Source: an uncultured Collinsella sp.
Lineage (GTDB): Bacteria > Actinomycetota > Coriobacteriia > Coriobacteriales > Coriobacteriaceae
Assembly: GCA_902491395.1 (NCBI GenBank)
Contig: CABUHO010000019.1
Span: forward strand, 1-46,546
Direction of reading: 5' to 3'
Length of the DNA stretch: 46,546 nucleotides
Below, in pieces: positions 1 to 8,516 of the stretch. A model generated the notes under the pieces. That model was not told the origin of the DNA. It saw only the letters and a list, made by a program, of their open reading frames with translations, and made no database searches. The number at the start of each line of letters is the position of its first letter. The stretch's first letter is position 1. A program made the translations under genes and the position numbers.

Positions 1-26
1 GGCCCGTGGGTTATACCCTAAGAGCA

Positions 27-49
27 AACCACCCTTTTTAAGGGTGGTT
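27..49 (+). terminator. Short hairpin, possible terminator of a gene left of the window
   Basis: A perfect 10-bp inverted repeat, AACCACCCTT and AAGGGTGGTT, encloses a three-base TTT loop. It is followed on the plus strand by CTGATTTTAAA, a weak T-rich tail. No gene in the window reads into it from the left, so it probably ends transcription of a gene beyond the edge. It could instead be a bidirectional element. The stem is certain, the function is inference. Confidence 0.45.
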
Positions 50-87
50 CTGATTTTAAAGGTATGCCGTGGTTTTCGCTACTTCAG

Positions 88-128
88 ATGAAGAAAGCGC
101 CCGTTTGCCGGGGGAGCAAACGGGCGCC
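88..128 (-). terminator. Intrinsic terminator of the pknB cell-wall operon
   Basis: A perfect 12-bp stem (97-108 with 116-127, GCGCCCGTTTGC) closes a seven-base loop. On the minus strand it is followed directly by TTTCTTCATC. It lies about 50 nt past the pknB stop, the last gene of the minus-strand operon, so it is a credible rho-independent terminator. Confidence 0.8.
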
Positions 129-179
129 ATTGAGCGAATGTTTTTGCGTCATCAGCCGCTGTGGGCAACGTCTTGATGA

Positions 180-2129
180 CTAGTTGGTCGTGCCGGAATC
201 GTCGCCTGAATCAGTACCAGAGCCAGAAATCGAAACCGTCAGCGTGATCGTGCTGTCGGTAGACTGCTTGCCGGTGGGGGAGACGCCCGTAACGGTGGCG
301 TTTTCGTTGCCGCTCACGGGGTTGCCGCTCTGATCGCAGAATGCGATGTTGTAGAACCCGGCGTTGTTGAGCGCGGTGACTGCGGCGGAGATGCTCTTGC
401 CGTACAGGTTGCCCGGAACGCTGGCCTTGCCGGACTTCTTGGCGATGACGACAGTGATCGTGGCGCCGGGCTTCTGCTTGCCGCTGGGGTTCCAGCTAAT
501 GACGGTGCCCTCGGTGACGGAATCGTTCTCCTGGTAGCTCACGTTGACGCCAAAACCGGCCACGTCGAGGGCGTTGCGTGCCTGGGCCTCGGTCATGTCG
601 GTCAGATCGGGGACGGAGGTGGTGTCGGGACCGCTGGAGACCTTATACGAGATGGTCGTGCCCTTCTCGACTTCCTTGCCGGCTTCAGTGCCCTGCTCAA
701 AGACCTGACCTTCTTCGGCCTCGTTGGCCTCCTCGGTTGCGTTGCCCTTGAGCCCTACGCTTGCCAGTGCGGCCTCGGCCTGGTCCTTGGTCAGGCCGAG
801 GAGCTGCGGAACCTCAACCTTTTCGGAGGGCTTAGGGCCCTTGGAGATTACCAGGTTCACCCTCGTGCCCTTGGCCTTCTTGGTGTTACCGTTGGGGGTT
901 TGCTCGGCGACCTTTCCCTCGTCGACATCGTCGTTGTAGCTCTGGTCGACGTTGCCGACCTCAAGGCCGGCTTCCTTGATCAGCTCAATAGCGGTTTCCT
1001 GGTCCTTGCCCAGCACGTCGGGCACCGTGACCTGTTCGCCGCTGAACATGCCCGTGGCAAAGGCCACTACAACGCCAATCACGGCGACGGCGGCAATCAC
1101 GGCGGCGATGATCTTGTTCTTGTTGGACTTGGGTTTCTCGACCTCGTAGGAGCCCGTGGAGCCCGAGACAGCGCTACGGGCGGTGTTCTGACCGCTCACG
1201 CCCGAGACGGGACGAACCATAGCGCGCGTTGAGTCGGAAAGCTCGCGGGTCTTGGTGGCACCCAGGTCGCCGGCGGCACCGATGATGCGCGTGGGCTCCG
1301 AGACGTTGACGGCACGGCCGGACAGATAGCTGTTAAGCACCTGGCGCAGCTCGTCGGCTGTCTGGAAGCGGTTTGCCGGGTCCTTCTCCATGCACTTGAG
1401 GATGATGCGCTCAAGGTCGGCATCGACGCCGGAGTTGATCTGGCTCGGCGGGATGGGGAGCTCGTTGACCTGCTTGAGCGCGACCGAGATGGCGTCGTCG
1501 CCGTCAAAGGGCACGCGGCCGGTGGCGCACTCGTACATGACGACACCCAGCGAGTAGATATCCGAGGTGGGGCCGAGGTCCTGGCCGCGGGTCTGCTCGG
1601 GGCTTACATAGTGGGCGGTGCCCAGAACGTTGTTATCCTGCGTGAGGTGGCTGTTCTTGGCGCGTGCGATGCCAAAATCCATTACCTTGATGTTGCCGTC
1701 GGGTAGCACCATGATGTTTTGCGGCTTAATGTCGCGGTGGATGATCTCGTGCTTGTGTGCGACCGAAAGTGCGGAGCTGATCTGCGAGCCGATCTGCGCG
1801 ACCTTCTTGGGATCGAGGGCGCCGTGGCTCTTGATGCCGCTCTTAAGGTCGGTACCGCGCAGGTACTCCATGACGATGTAATAGGTGTCGCCGTCCTTGC
1901 CCCAGTCGTAGACGCCCACGATATAGGGGGAGGACAGGCCGGCAGCTGCCTGAGCCTCCTGTTTAAAGCGGGCGGCGAAGGTGGCGTCGCCGGCATACTG
2001 CGGCAGCATGATCTTGACGGCAACCGTGCGGTCGAGGACCTGATCCTGTGCACGGAAGACGGTCGCCATACCGCCCGTTCCCACCTTATCCTTGAGGAGG
2101 TATCTTCCCCCGAGGACCCTCTGTTCCAT
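180..2129 (-). CDS. pknB: PASTA-domain Ser/Thr protein kinase PknB
   Basis: Membrane Ser/Thr kinase that senses peptidoglycan or lipid II and phosphorylates cell-wall and division proteins. The kinase domain spans about residues 10-270: glycine loop VGTGGMATV, Lys39 in AVKIM, catalytic HRDIKPQN (131-138) and DFG (151-153). A single transmembrane helix lies at about 340-361. Four PASTA repeats fill 367-649, each opening with a VPD/VPQ/VPG-like motif, followed by a Ser/Gly/Asp-rich tail. I chose the ATG at 2129 because TTAGGAGCAGGA lies just upstream; an in-frame ATG five codons earlier overlaps that ribosome site. It is last in the operon, 132 nt after the FtsW-PBP fusion. Length and layout match actinobacterial PknB. 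The family function is established; the ligand here is inferred. Confidence 0.95.
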   Translation of the reverse strand: MEQRVLGGRYLLKDKVGTGGMATVFRAQDQVLDRTVAVKIMLPQYAGDATFAARFKQEAQAAAGLSSPYIVGVYDWGKDGDTYYIVMEYLRGTDLKSGIKSHGALDPKKVAQIGSQISSALSVAHKHEIIHRDIKPQNIMVLPDGNIKVMDFGIARAKNSHLTQDNNVLGTAHYVSPEQTRGQDLGPTSDIYSLGVVMYECATGRVPFDGDDAISVALKQVNELPIPPSQINSGVDADLERIILKCMEKDPANRFQTADELRQVLNSYLSGRAVNVSEPTRIIGAAGDLGATKTRELSDSTRAMVRPVSGVSGQNTARSAVSGSTGSYEVEKPKSNKNKIIAAVIAAVAVIGVVVAFATGMFSGEQVTVPDVLGKDQETAIELIKEAGLEVGNVDQSYNDDVDEGKVAEQTPNGNTKKAKGTRVNLVISKGPKPSEKVEVPQLLGLTKDQAEAALASVGLKGNATEEANEAEEGQVFEQGTEAGKEVEKGTTISYKVSSGPDTTSVPDLTDMTEAQARNALDVAGFGVNVSYQENDSVTEGTVISWNPSGKQKPGATITVVIAKKSGKASVPGNLYGKSISAAVTALNNAGFYNIAFCDQSGNPVSGNENATVTGVSPTGKQSTDSTITLTVSISGSGTDSGDDSGTTN

Positions 2130-2261
2130 TCCTGCTCCTAACATAACTATTCGCTCAACGATGTGTGTAGTACCAGATGTGTGGCCGCTGGGGCCGTGTG
2201 GCGCGTTGCCGCTAGCTCATCGGCCGCGGCGCGCCATAAGTATCCGCTTTGATCATGGGCA

Positions 2262-5132
2262 TCACGCTCCCTGTGCGGCGAGCGCCGCGGTCAGGACGAT
2301 GCCGGCAATCTTGGCCGCCTCGACGTCGTGTTTGTCGAAATCCTCCAGGGCAACCGAGATGGCAACCGTGGGTGAATCGTAAGGTGCAAAGCCAACAAAC
2401 ATAGAGTTGACGTTGGTGCCGCCGGTCTCGGCCGAACCGGTCTTGCCGGCAACCTTGACGCCCGGAATCTGGGCATCGGTGCCGGTACCGGACTGGACGA
2501 CGGCGAGCATGGCCTGCTTGACCTGGTCGGCCGTGGCAGAGCTGACAGCCTGGCCCAGCGAGCGGGACTGCGTGGTCTTGACCACGGTTCCGTCCGGGGC
2601 GAGTATCTGGGACACAAAGAACGGGTCCATGACCACGCCGCTGTTGGCGATAGCGGCAGCGATCACGCAATTCTGCATGACGGTGGTCTGCGGGCCAGGC
2701 GTGTGGTCCATGCCGACGGGCTGGCCGGCGCCTGCCCAAGCGGTCTCCCACTCGGTCATAAGCGACGGGTCGGCCATGATGGAAGCTGCGGTGGTCAGAT
2801 CCTGACCGAGCTTTTGGCCGTAGCCAAAGGCGTTGGCAAACTGGACGAGCGAGCTGGCGCCAATCTCGTTGGCCACCTGGCCAAAGACGACGTTGGACGA
2901 CACGGCGAAGGCCTGCTGCAGGCTGATGGTGCCGTAGCTCTCGTTGGCAGAGTTGGTGACCGGCGCGTTGCCAATATCCATGGAGCCAGGCGCCTGGTAC
3001 GTGCTGGTAAGGCTGGCGGTGCCGGTTTCGAGCGCCGCGGAGAGTGTGACGACCTTAAAGGTCGAGCCCGGGGTGTACAGCGCGTCCATGGCACGGTCGT
3101 ACATGGAGCCGTCCTCGCCGCCGCCCGACTGGAGCAGCGCATCGATGTTGGTGTTGTCGTAGGTGGGCGAGCTCGCGCACGCAAGGACCGCACCGGTGCG
3201 CGGATCCATGACCACCACAGCGCCCTTAAAGCCCTTGAGCGCCTGCTCGGCCGCCGTCTGGATACGCGAGTCAATGGTGAGCTTGGCGGTGTTGCCCGGC
3301 TGGGTCTGGCCCGCGAGCGACGCGATGGCGTTGTTCCAGCTGGAGTAATCCTTGGAGCCGGTGAGCGTGTCGTTCATGACGCTCTCGATGGCAGTGGTGC
3401 CATACTGCTGGCTCACGTAGCCAACCACGTGCGCTGCCAGGTTACCGTTGGGGTAGGAGCGTACGTAGGTGCCGTCCTCCTGCTGCAGCGACTCGGCCAG
3501 CGTCACGCCGTCGGACGTGATGATGGAACCGCGCTGGATGTACTTGGAGCGGGCGATGGTGTGGTTGTTGGTCGGCATGTCCTGATAGTCCTTGGCCTTG
3601 ATGACCTGGACATAGGTGAGGTTGCCGATAAGGATGGCGAACAGCGCCGTAAAGGCGAGCACCGCACGGGTTAGACGGTTGGCGAGCGCAACGCGGCCGA
3701 GCACACCGGATTCAGGCGTGTCGAGCAGGCGACGGCGCATGCGCGAGCCGACGGAATGGCTGCCGCTGCCGTAGGAAGACGAGGTGGCAAAGCGCGTGCC
3801 CGTCGGGGCGGCGGCAGATGCGACCTGATCATCGGTGATGGCGGCCATGGTGCCGGTGCCGGTAAGCTCGGCCTCGCGTCCGGTCGCCTCGTCACCGGCG
3901 CGCAGCAGGAGCGCGACGATGATAAAGCTCGCCAGCAGCGAGGAGCCGCCCTGGCTCATAAAGGGCAGGGTGACGCCGGTCAGCGGGATCAGGCGGGTTA
4001 CGCCGCCAACGATCAAAAAGGCCTGGAAGCTGATGGCGGCCGTAAGGCCCGTGGCACTAAAGGCTGCGAGGTCGGATTTAGCGCGGGCGGCCGTGGTGAG
4101 GCCACGCACGGCAAAGAGCATAAACAGGATGAGCACGGCGCCGCCGCCCAAAAGGCCCATCTCCTCGCCGATAGCCGAGAAGATAAAGTCGGACTCGACG
4201 ACAGGGATGTTGTTGGCCATGCCGTTGCCGATGCCAACGCCGACCAGACCGCCATCGGCAAGCGAGAAGAGCGACTGGACGATCTGGTAGCCCTGGCCCT
4301 GGGCGTCCTTAAACGGATCGACCCAAACCTGGAAACGCACCTGGACGTGAGACAGGAACTTGTAGGCGCCCACGGCTCCGACGGCTAAGAGCGCAAGGCC
4401 GATAACGACATACGAAAAGCGCCCCGTGGCAACGTAGAGCATCAGCAAGAAGATGGTGTAGAACAGCACGGCCGAACCCAGGTCGCGTTCGAAGACGACG
4501 ACGAGCAGGCACACACCCCACACGGCAAACAGCGGCAGCAGCAGTCGCAGGCGAGGGATCTTAAAGCCCAGGATCTTGCGGTTGGAGATGGAGAGCAGCT
4601 CGCGGTTCTCGGCCAGGTACCCGGCCAGGAACAGCACGATAAAGACTTTGGCGAACTCGCCGGGCTGGATGGTAAAGCCTGCGATGCGAATCCACAGCTT
4701 GGAGCCCGAGATCGTGGTGCCGATAAAGATCGGCAGCATCAGCAGAATGATGCCGATAATGCCAAAGGTGTACTTGTAGCGCATGACTACGTCGAGGTTC
4801 TTAACCAACGCGAGCGTTCCCACCATGAGCGCCACCGAGACAAACAGGATGATGAGCTGTGAGATGGCGAGAGCGGGGGCGAGACGTGTCACGAACGTGA
4901 TGCCGATGCCCGAAAGCACAAAGACAATGGGCAGGATGGCGGGGTCGGCGCCGGGCGCCAAGATGCGCACGGCAATGTGGGCCGCGGCAAAGGCGGCAAA
5001 GAGGCCGATCGGTACGGCGAGCGTCTCAAAGGAGATGGCAGCGCCCGCGGTGAGGACGTACATCGCATACAGCAGGATGACGGGGAACGCCGAGGCGATG
5101 AGCAAGAGCAGCTCGGTGTTGCGGCGACTCAT
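2262..5132 (-). CDS. FtsW/RodA glycosyltransferase fused to class B penicillin-binding protein
   Basis: One 956-residue polypeptide carries both halves of a SEDS-bPBP peptidoglycan synthase. Residues about 1-415 are a polytopic FtsW/RodA/SpoVE domain with ERDLGSA (near 216-222) and the DPFKD..GQGYQ loop (near 272-284). A Ser/Gly/Ala-rich linker of about 60 residues leads to a second membrane helix (about 488-507) and a PBP dimerisation plus transpeptidase region with STFK (Ser690), SSN (745-747) and KTG (897-899). All three penicillin-binding motifs are intact. In mycobacteria rodA and pbpA are adjacent separate genes; here no stop separates them. The ATG at 5132 has AGGGAG eight bases upstream; a GTG three codons earlier abuts that site. 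It starts 16 nt after the phosphatase stop. Confidence 0.93.
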   Translation of the reverse strand: MSRRNTELLLLIASAFPVILLYAMYVLTAGAAISFETLAVPIGLFAAFAAAHIAVRILAPGADPAILPIVFVLSGIGITFVTRLAPALAISQLIILFVSVALMVGTLALVKNLDVVMRYKYTFGIIGIILLMLPIFIGTTISGSKLWIRIAGFTIQPGEFAKVFIVLFLAGYLAENRELLSISNRKILGFKIPRLRLLLPLFAVWGVCLLVVVFERDLGSAVLFYTIFLLMLYVATGRFSYVVIGLALLAVGAVGAYKFLSHVQVRFQVWVDPFKDAQGQGYQIVQSLFSLADGGLVGVGIGNGMANNIPVVESDFIFSAIGEEMGLLGGGAVLILFMLFAVRGLTTAARAKSDLAAFSATGLTAAISFQAFLIVGGVTRLIPLTGVTLPFMSQGGSSLLASFIIVALLLRAGDEATGREAELTGTGTMAAITDDQVASAAAPTGTRFATSSSYGSGSHSVGSRMRRRLLDTPESGVLGRVALANRLTRAVLAFTALFAILIGNLTYVQVIKAKDYQDMPTNNHTIARSKYIQRGSIITSDGVTLAESLQQEDGTYVRSYPNGNLAAHVVGYVSQQYGTTAIESVMNDTLTGSKDYSSWNNAIASLAGQTQPGNTAKLTIDSRIQTAAEQALKGFKGAVVVMDPRTGAVLACASSPTYDNTNIDALLQSGGGEDGSMYDRAMDALYTPGSTFKVVTLSAALETGTASLTSTYQAPGSMDIGNAPVTNSANESYGTISLQQAFAVSSNVVFGQVANEIGASSLVQFANAFGYGQKLGQDLTTAASIMADPSLMTEWETAWAGAGQPVGMDHTPGPQTTVMQNCVIAAAIANSGVVMDPFFVSQILAPDGTVVKTTQSRSLGQAVSSATADQVKQAMLAVVQSGTGTDAQIPGVKVAGKTGSAETGGTNVNSMFVGFAPYDSPTVAISVALEDFDKHDVEAAKIAGIVLTAALAAQGA

Positions 5133-5148
5133 AAGCGGCACTCCCTTT

Positions 5149-7083
5149 CTAATTCTTATCGGAGGCTTCGGCCTCGGCGGACTGTTCGGCGGTTTTCTCA
5201 GAATCTGATTCGGAGGTCGATCCCTGATTGGTGTTGTCGCGAATCGTTTGCGCGTCGATCACCTGGCGGGTTTGCTCCTCGTCGATCTGGTGGCGGTACT
5301 TGGATATCGTGTCCTGCGCATCGTCGACACTTGTTTGCGGAATGCCCGCCTTGAGGCGGTTTTGCGTGTCTTCGGGCAGGTCGGACAGCTTAATACTGGT
5401 TTCGCTCTCGAGCCAGTGGAGCTTGAGTCCGAGCGGCTTGCCGGGTATGCCGCGCCAGACTGCGACATTGCCCTGGTAGGTTCCCAGGTAGTACGAGCCG
5501 GTAACGCCTGCGTATGCCCAGATGGCAGCCGCCAACACCAAGACGAGACCCAAGACGACGCCGATGGTGACGTTGCGGCGACGCACGCGTTGCGCCTCGC
5601 GCATAACGCCATCGTCAACCAGGTCAACGACTACTACGGTCACGTTGTCGTGGCCGCCGGCGGCAAGCGCCGCGTCCACTAGGTTGTCGACGCAGATTTG
5701 CGCGGTTGAGGACTGCGTGGCGATGTTCTCGATATCGCTATCGGGAATCATGCTCGAAAGGCCGTCGGAGCACAGGATCAGGCGGTCGCCTTCCTCGATA
5801 TGCAGAGTGAAGTGGTCGGCATACATGGCGGGGTCCGAGCCCAGCGCACGGGTGATGACCGAACGGTTGGGGTGGACGCGAGCCTCGTCTGCCGTAATCT
5901 CGCCGGCGTCCACGAGCTCCTCCACGTAGGAGTGGTCGCGGGTCACGCGGATGAGCGTGCCCTCGTGGAGCAGGTAGGCGCGAGAGTCACCCACGTGGGC
6001 GATGGCGAGCGTGTCGTTTTCGATATAGGCGCAAGTGGCTGTGCAGCCCATGCCGGGCTTGCCCAGGCCGTTCAGGGCCGCCTCGATTACGGCGGCGTTG
6101 GCTGCCTCGACGGCTGCGGCCAGGCGTGCTGCGTCGGCGGACTGCGGGGCCGTCTTGGCAATAGTCTCGACGGCGATGGAAGAGGCTACCTCGCCGGCGG
6201 CGTGACCGCCCATGCCGTCGCATACGCAAAAGAGCGGCGACTGCACCAGGTAGGAATCCTCATTGTGCGGGCGTACGCAGCCAACGTCGGAGCGGGCGCC
6301 CCACATGAGTTGCGTGGTGGTGCCGGCATCATAGGTCGAGTCGGTCTCGATGCGCTCTTCGGTCAGGGGCTCAAAGCTCATGGTCGAGCCGGGGTCTTTG
6401 AGCTTGGCCTCAACGGCGGCAACGTCGATCTCGGCTGTGTCACCGGGAGAGACGGTGTCGGTCTCGGCGTTTGATTCGGAATCGCCGGTGTCCGGGGAGC
6501 CGGGCTCCTCGGACGCGCGGGCGGTCGACTCGTCGTCTTGCGGGCTGACGTCTATAGGCTCGGGCGTCGCAAAGTGCGACGGCGCGGGCATGCTTTGCGA
6601 CTGGGCGGCGGGCTCGGCCACGGCATCGGACTCGCTTGCGGGCGCAGGCTGCGGGGTCTTGGGTGCAGGGCCGTCCTCGGGGGATGGCTCCGCTTCGGGC
6701 GCCGGCGTAGACACGGGCGCAACTTCGGATGCCGGGGCTATGGGAAACGCCGGCGCGGCGGGCTCGGGTGCCGCAAACACCGCAGCGCTCTCGTTGATTG
6801 CCGCGGCGACGGGCTCTGCAAAGTGAGCCGGCGCCGAGGTTGCTTCGGGCGCTGTGGGCTGTTCCGCAGCATGTGCGCCGATGGGCGCCGCTACGGCATC
6901 CTCTTCGTCCTCGTTATCGGCGAGATCCGAAATATCATGCGTTACATGCGAAAGAGGCAGGGAGAACACGGTGTCCTCGGGTTCCACGGGTGCGGAGCCC
7001 GCCGGAGCGGCGTGGGCCGGCGCAGCTGTGGCGGCAGCCGGTGCCTCGGTCATAGTCGCGGACTTGTTCTCCTCGTCGATCAT
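5149..7083 (-). CDS. pstP: PP2C-family Ser/Thr phosphatase with long disordered N-terminus
   Basis: Mn/Mg-dependent protein phosphatase expected to oppose the kinases of this operon. The PP2C core covers about 258-490, with RPHNED (271-276), CDGMGGH (288-294), GDSRAY (364-369), CSDG (437-440) and GHDNVTVV (477-484). One membrane helix follows at about 503-525, then an extracytoplasmic acidic/Gln-rich tail of about 110 residues. Odd feature: roughly 255 Ala/Pro/Glu/Ser-rich low-complexity residues precede the core, whereas mycobacterial PstP begins almost directly with the catalytic domain. The start is supported by the ATGA overlap with the preceding FHA gene; a second Met at residue 11 is a weaker alternative. 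The domain call is secure; substrates are inferred from context. Confidence 0.93.
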   Translation of the reverse strand: MIDEENKSATMTEAPAAATAAPAHAAPAGSAPVEPEDTVFSLPLSHVTHDISDLADNEDEEDAVAAPIGAHAAEQPTAPEATSAPAHFAEPVAAAINESAAVFAAPEPAAPAFPIAPASEVAPVSTPAPEAEPSPEDGPAPKTPQPAPASESDAVAEPAAQSQSMPAPSHFATPEPIDVSPQDDESTARASEEPGSPDTGDSESNAETDTVSPGDTAEIDVAAVEAKLKDPGSTMSFEPLTEERIETDSTYDAGTTTQLMWGARSDVGCVRPHNEDSYLVQSPLFCVCDGMGGHAAGEVASSIAVETIAKTAPQSADAARLAAAVEAANAAVIEAALNGLGKPGMGCTATCAYIENDTLAIAHVGDSRAYLLHEGTLIRVTRDHSYVEELVDAGEITADEARVHPNRSVITRALGSDPAMYADHFTLHIEEGDRLILCSDGLSSMIPDSDIENIATQSSTAQICVDNLVDAALAAGGHDNVTVVVVDLVDDGVMREAQRVRRRNVTIGVVLGLVLVLAAAIWAYAGVTGSYYLGTYQGNVAVWRGIPGKPLGLKLHWLESETSIKLSDLPEDTQNRLKAGIPQTSVDDAQDTISKYRHQIDEEQTRQVIDAQTIRDNTNQGSTSESDSEKTAEQSAEAEASDKN

Positions 7084-7496
7084 CGACGGTTCACCTTCAT
7101 GACCACATCGCCAATCTGGACTTCGTCGCCCTCGCGCAGCGTTGCGGGCTCCACAAGCTGGCGGCCGTTGACGAGCGTGCCGTTAAGCGAGTTGAGGTCC
7201 TCGATGATGAGCGCCGGGCCCTGCAGCGAAAAGCGCGCATGCGAGGCCGAGACGAATGGTTCGTTGATGCAGATGTCCGAAGATGGCGAGCGACCGACGA
7301 TGACGGGGCCGAGCATATCTACGTGGATGCCGCGGATACCGCGCGGACCCTTGTCCACATCGATCGTCCAGATAGCCGAGTCGCGGCGCTGTCCGCGCAC
7401 AAGCCCCACGCCGGTCTTCATGACGGCGAACAGGAAGATATAGAGCAGGGCGACCAGGACGATGCGGCCTGCAAAAAGGACGATATCGATGTTCAT
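7080..7496 (-). CDS. FhaB-like membrane-anchored FHA protein
   Basis: Small 138-residue protein with one N-terminal membrane helix (about 4-25) and a cytoplasmic forkhead-associated domain (about 62-136). FHA landmarks are VGRSPSSDI, SASHARF and DLNSLNGTLVNG, the loops that bind phosphothreonine. FhaB homologues (FipA in mycobacteria) dock phosphorylated partners and link kinase signalling to division and FtsZ. It lies six bases after the FhaA-like gene, and its stop overlaps the phosphatase start by four bases, so translation is probably coupled. AGGGGA eight to nine bases upstream supports the ATG at 7496. Confidence 0.9.
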   Translation of the reverse strand: MNIDIVLFAGRIVLVALLYIFLFAVMKTGVGLVRGQRRDSAIWTIDVDKGPRGIRGIHVDMLGPVIVGRSPSSDICINEPFVSASHARFSLQGPALIIEDLNSLNGTLVNGRQLVEPATLREGDEVQIGDVVMKVNRR

Positions 7497-7502
7497 AAGC
7501 GA

Positions 7503-8516
7503 CTATCCCCTAAATTCAAAGGTGCTCAGGCCAAACGTCAGCAGATCGCCGTTGCGCAGCGGGCAGCGCGTAATGCGGCGGTTGTTGACGAGTGTGCCGT
7601 TGGTGGAATTGAGGTCCTCGATCGACCAATCCGAGCCCGTAAAGGTGAGCTGGGCGTGGCGGCGCGACACGTTGGGGTCGCGCAGGGCAATGTCGGAAAC
7701 TGAGCGCTCGCGACCGATGGTCACCTGTGCGGAGGTGATGCTATGGCTCTCGCCGCTCACGACGTCGACGAGCTGGGCGAGCGGGCGCTGCGGGGCGCGA
7801 GTGCTCGCCATGTTGGAGGCGATGCCGGTTGCGGCGCCTAGGCCCACGGCGGCACCGGTCGCGGCGGCTCCGCCCATGCCGGCAAGCGCGTCGCGCGAGA
7901 TGGTCTGCGGCACCGGGATGGGTGCGGCGGCGGGGTCGGGGACGCTAGGCGCGAAGGGGTCTGCCGTGGCAAGCGGGTCAGGAGTGGCGGCGCGAGGCGT
8001 CGGCTGCTGCTGGGGCATGGCGGCGGGGCGCTGCTGCTGCGGGGCAGCAAACTGCTGCTGGCCGGCGCGCGGGGCGCTGGCGGCACGGCTTGCCGCGGAG
8101 TTGTTCTGGCCCAGGCCGTTTTGATAGGCGCGCTCTTCTTCGTACAGGCGGCCGAGCGTGGGGGCATCGACGTTCTCGGCAAAGACCGAGAACTTGCCGG
8201 CGCGCAGCTGCGGATCGATCATAAAGCGCACGAGGGGCTCGCCGACAAAGACATAGCGGCGCTTTTCGGCCTGCGCCTTCACGAACTCGCGGACCTCGCG
8301 CGAAAGCTCGGGGTAGAACGGGGCGAGCATGGGATCGTCGTCGGCGGCGATAAGGATGGTATAGAGTGCCGGCGCCGTGTTGACGCCGTTAATCACCAGA
8401 GTCTGATCCTCCATGTCGCGAGCGGCCTGCTTGGCAAGCTTCTTAAAGGAGAACGGGGCACGGGTGGCACCGAAGATGCCGGCCACGTGGTCCTCGAAGA
8501 TGTTCAGGAAGTTCAC
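7503..8516 (-). CDS. FhaA-like protein, DUF3662 plus FHA domain
   Basis: 337-residue cytoplasmic protein. The N-terminal part (about 1-125) matches the DUF3662 domain of mycobacterial FhaA, the region phosphorylated by PknB. A Gln/Ala/Pro-rich linker (about 130-245) follows, then a C-terminal FHA domain with IGRERSVSDI, SRRHAQL and DLNSTNGTLVNN. FhaA binds the phosphorylated pseudokinase domain of MviN and restrains peptidoglycan synthesis in mycobacteria; the role here is by analogy. The start is GTG, fused to the kinase stop in a GTGA overlap, with GGAGA about ten bases upstream. Length and domain order fit the family apart from a short linker. Confidence 0.9.
   Translation of the reverse strand: MNFLNIFEDHVAGIFGATRAPFSFKKLAKQAARDMEDQTLVINGVNTAPALYTILIAADDDPMLAPFYPELSREVREFVKAQAEKRRYVFVGEPLVRFMIDPQLRAGKFSVFAENVDAPTLGRLYEEERAYQNGLGQNNSAASRAASAPRAGQQQFAAPQQQRPAAMPQQQPTPRAATPDPLATADPFAPSVPDPAAAPIPVPQTISRDALAGMGGAAATGAAVGLGAATGIASNMASTRAPQRPLAQLVDVVSGESHSITSAQVTIGRERSVSDIALRDPNVSRRHAQLTFTGSDWSIEDLNSTNGTLVNNRRITRCPLRNGDLLTFGLSTFEFRG

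Noticed and set aside
900..1232. Long plus-strand open frames opposite pknB and throughout the wall operon
   Set aside because: They mirror the codon structure of the minus-strand genes in this GC-rich DNA and lack ribosome sites.
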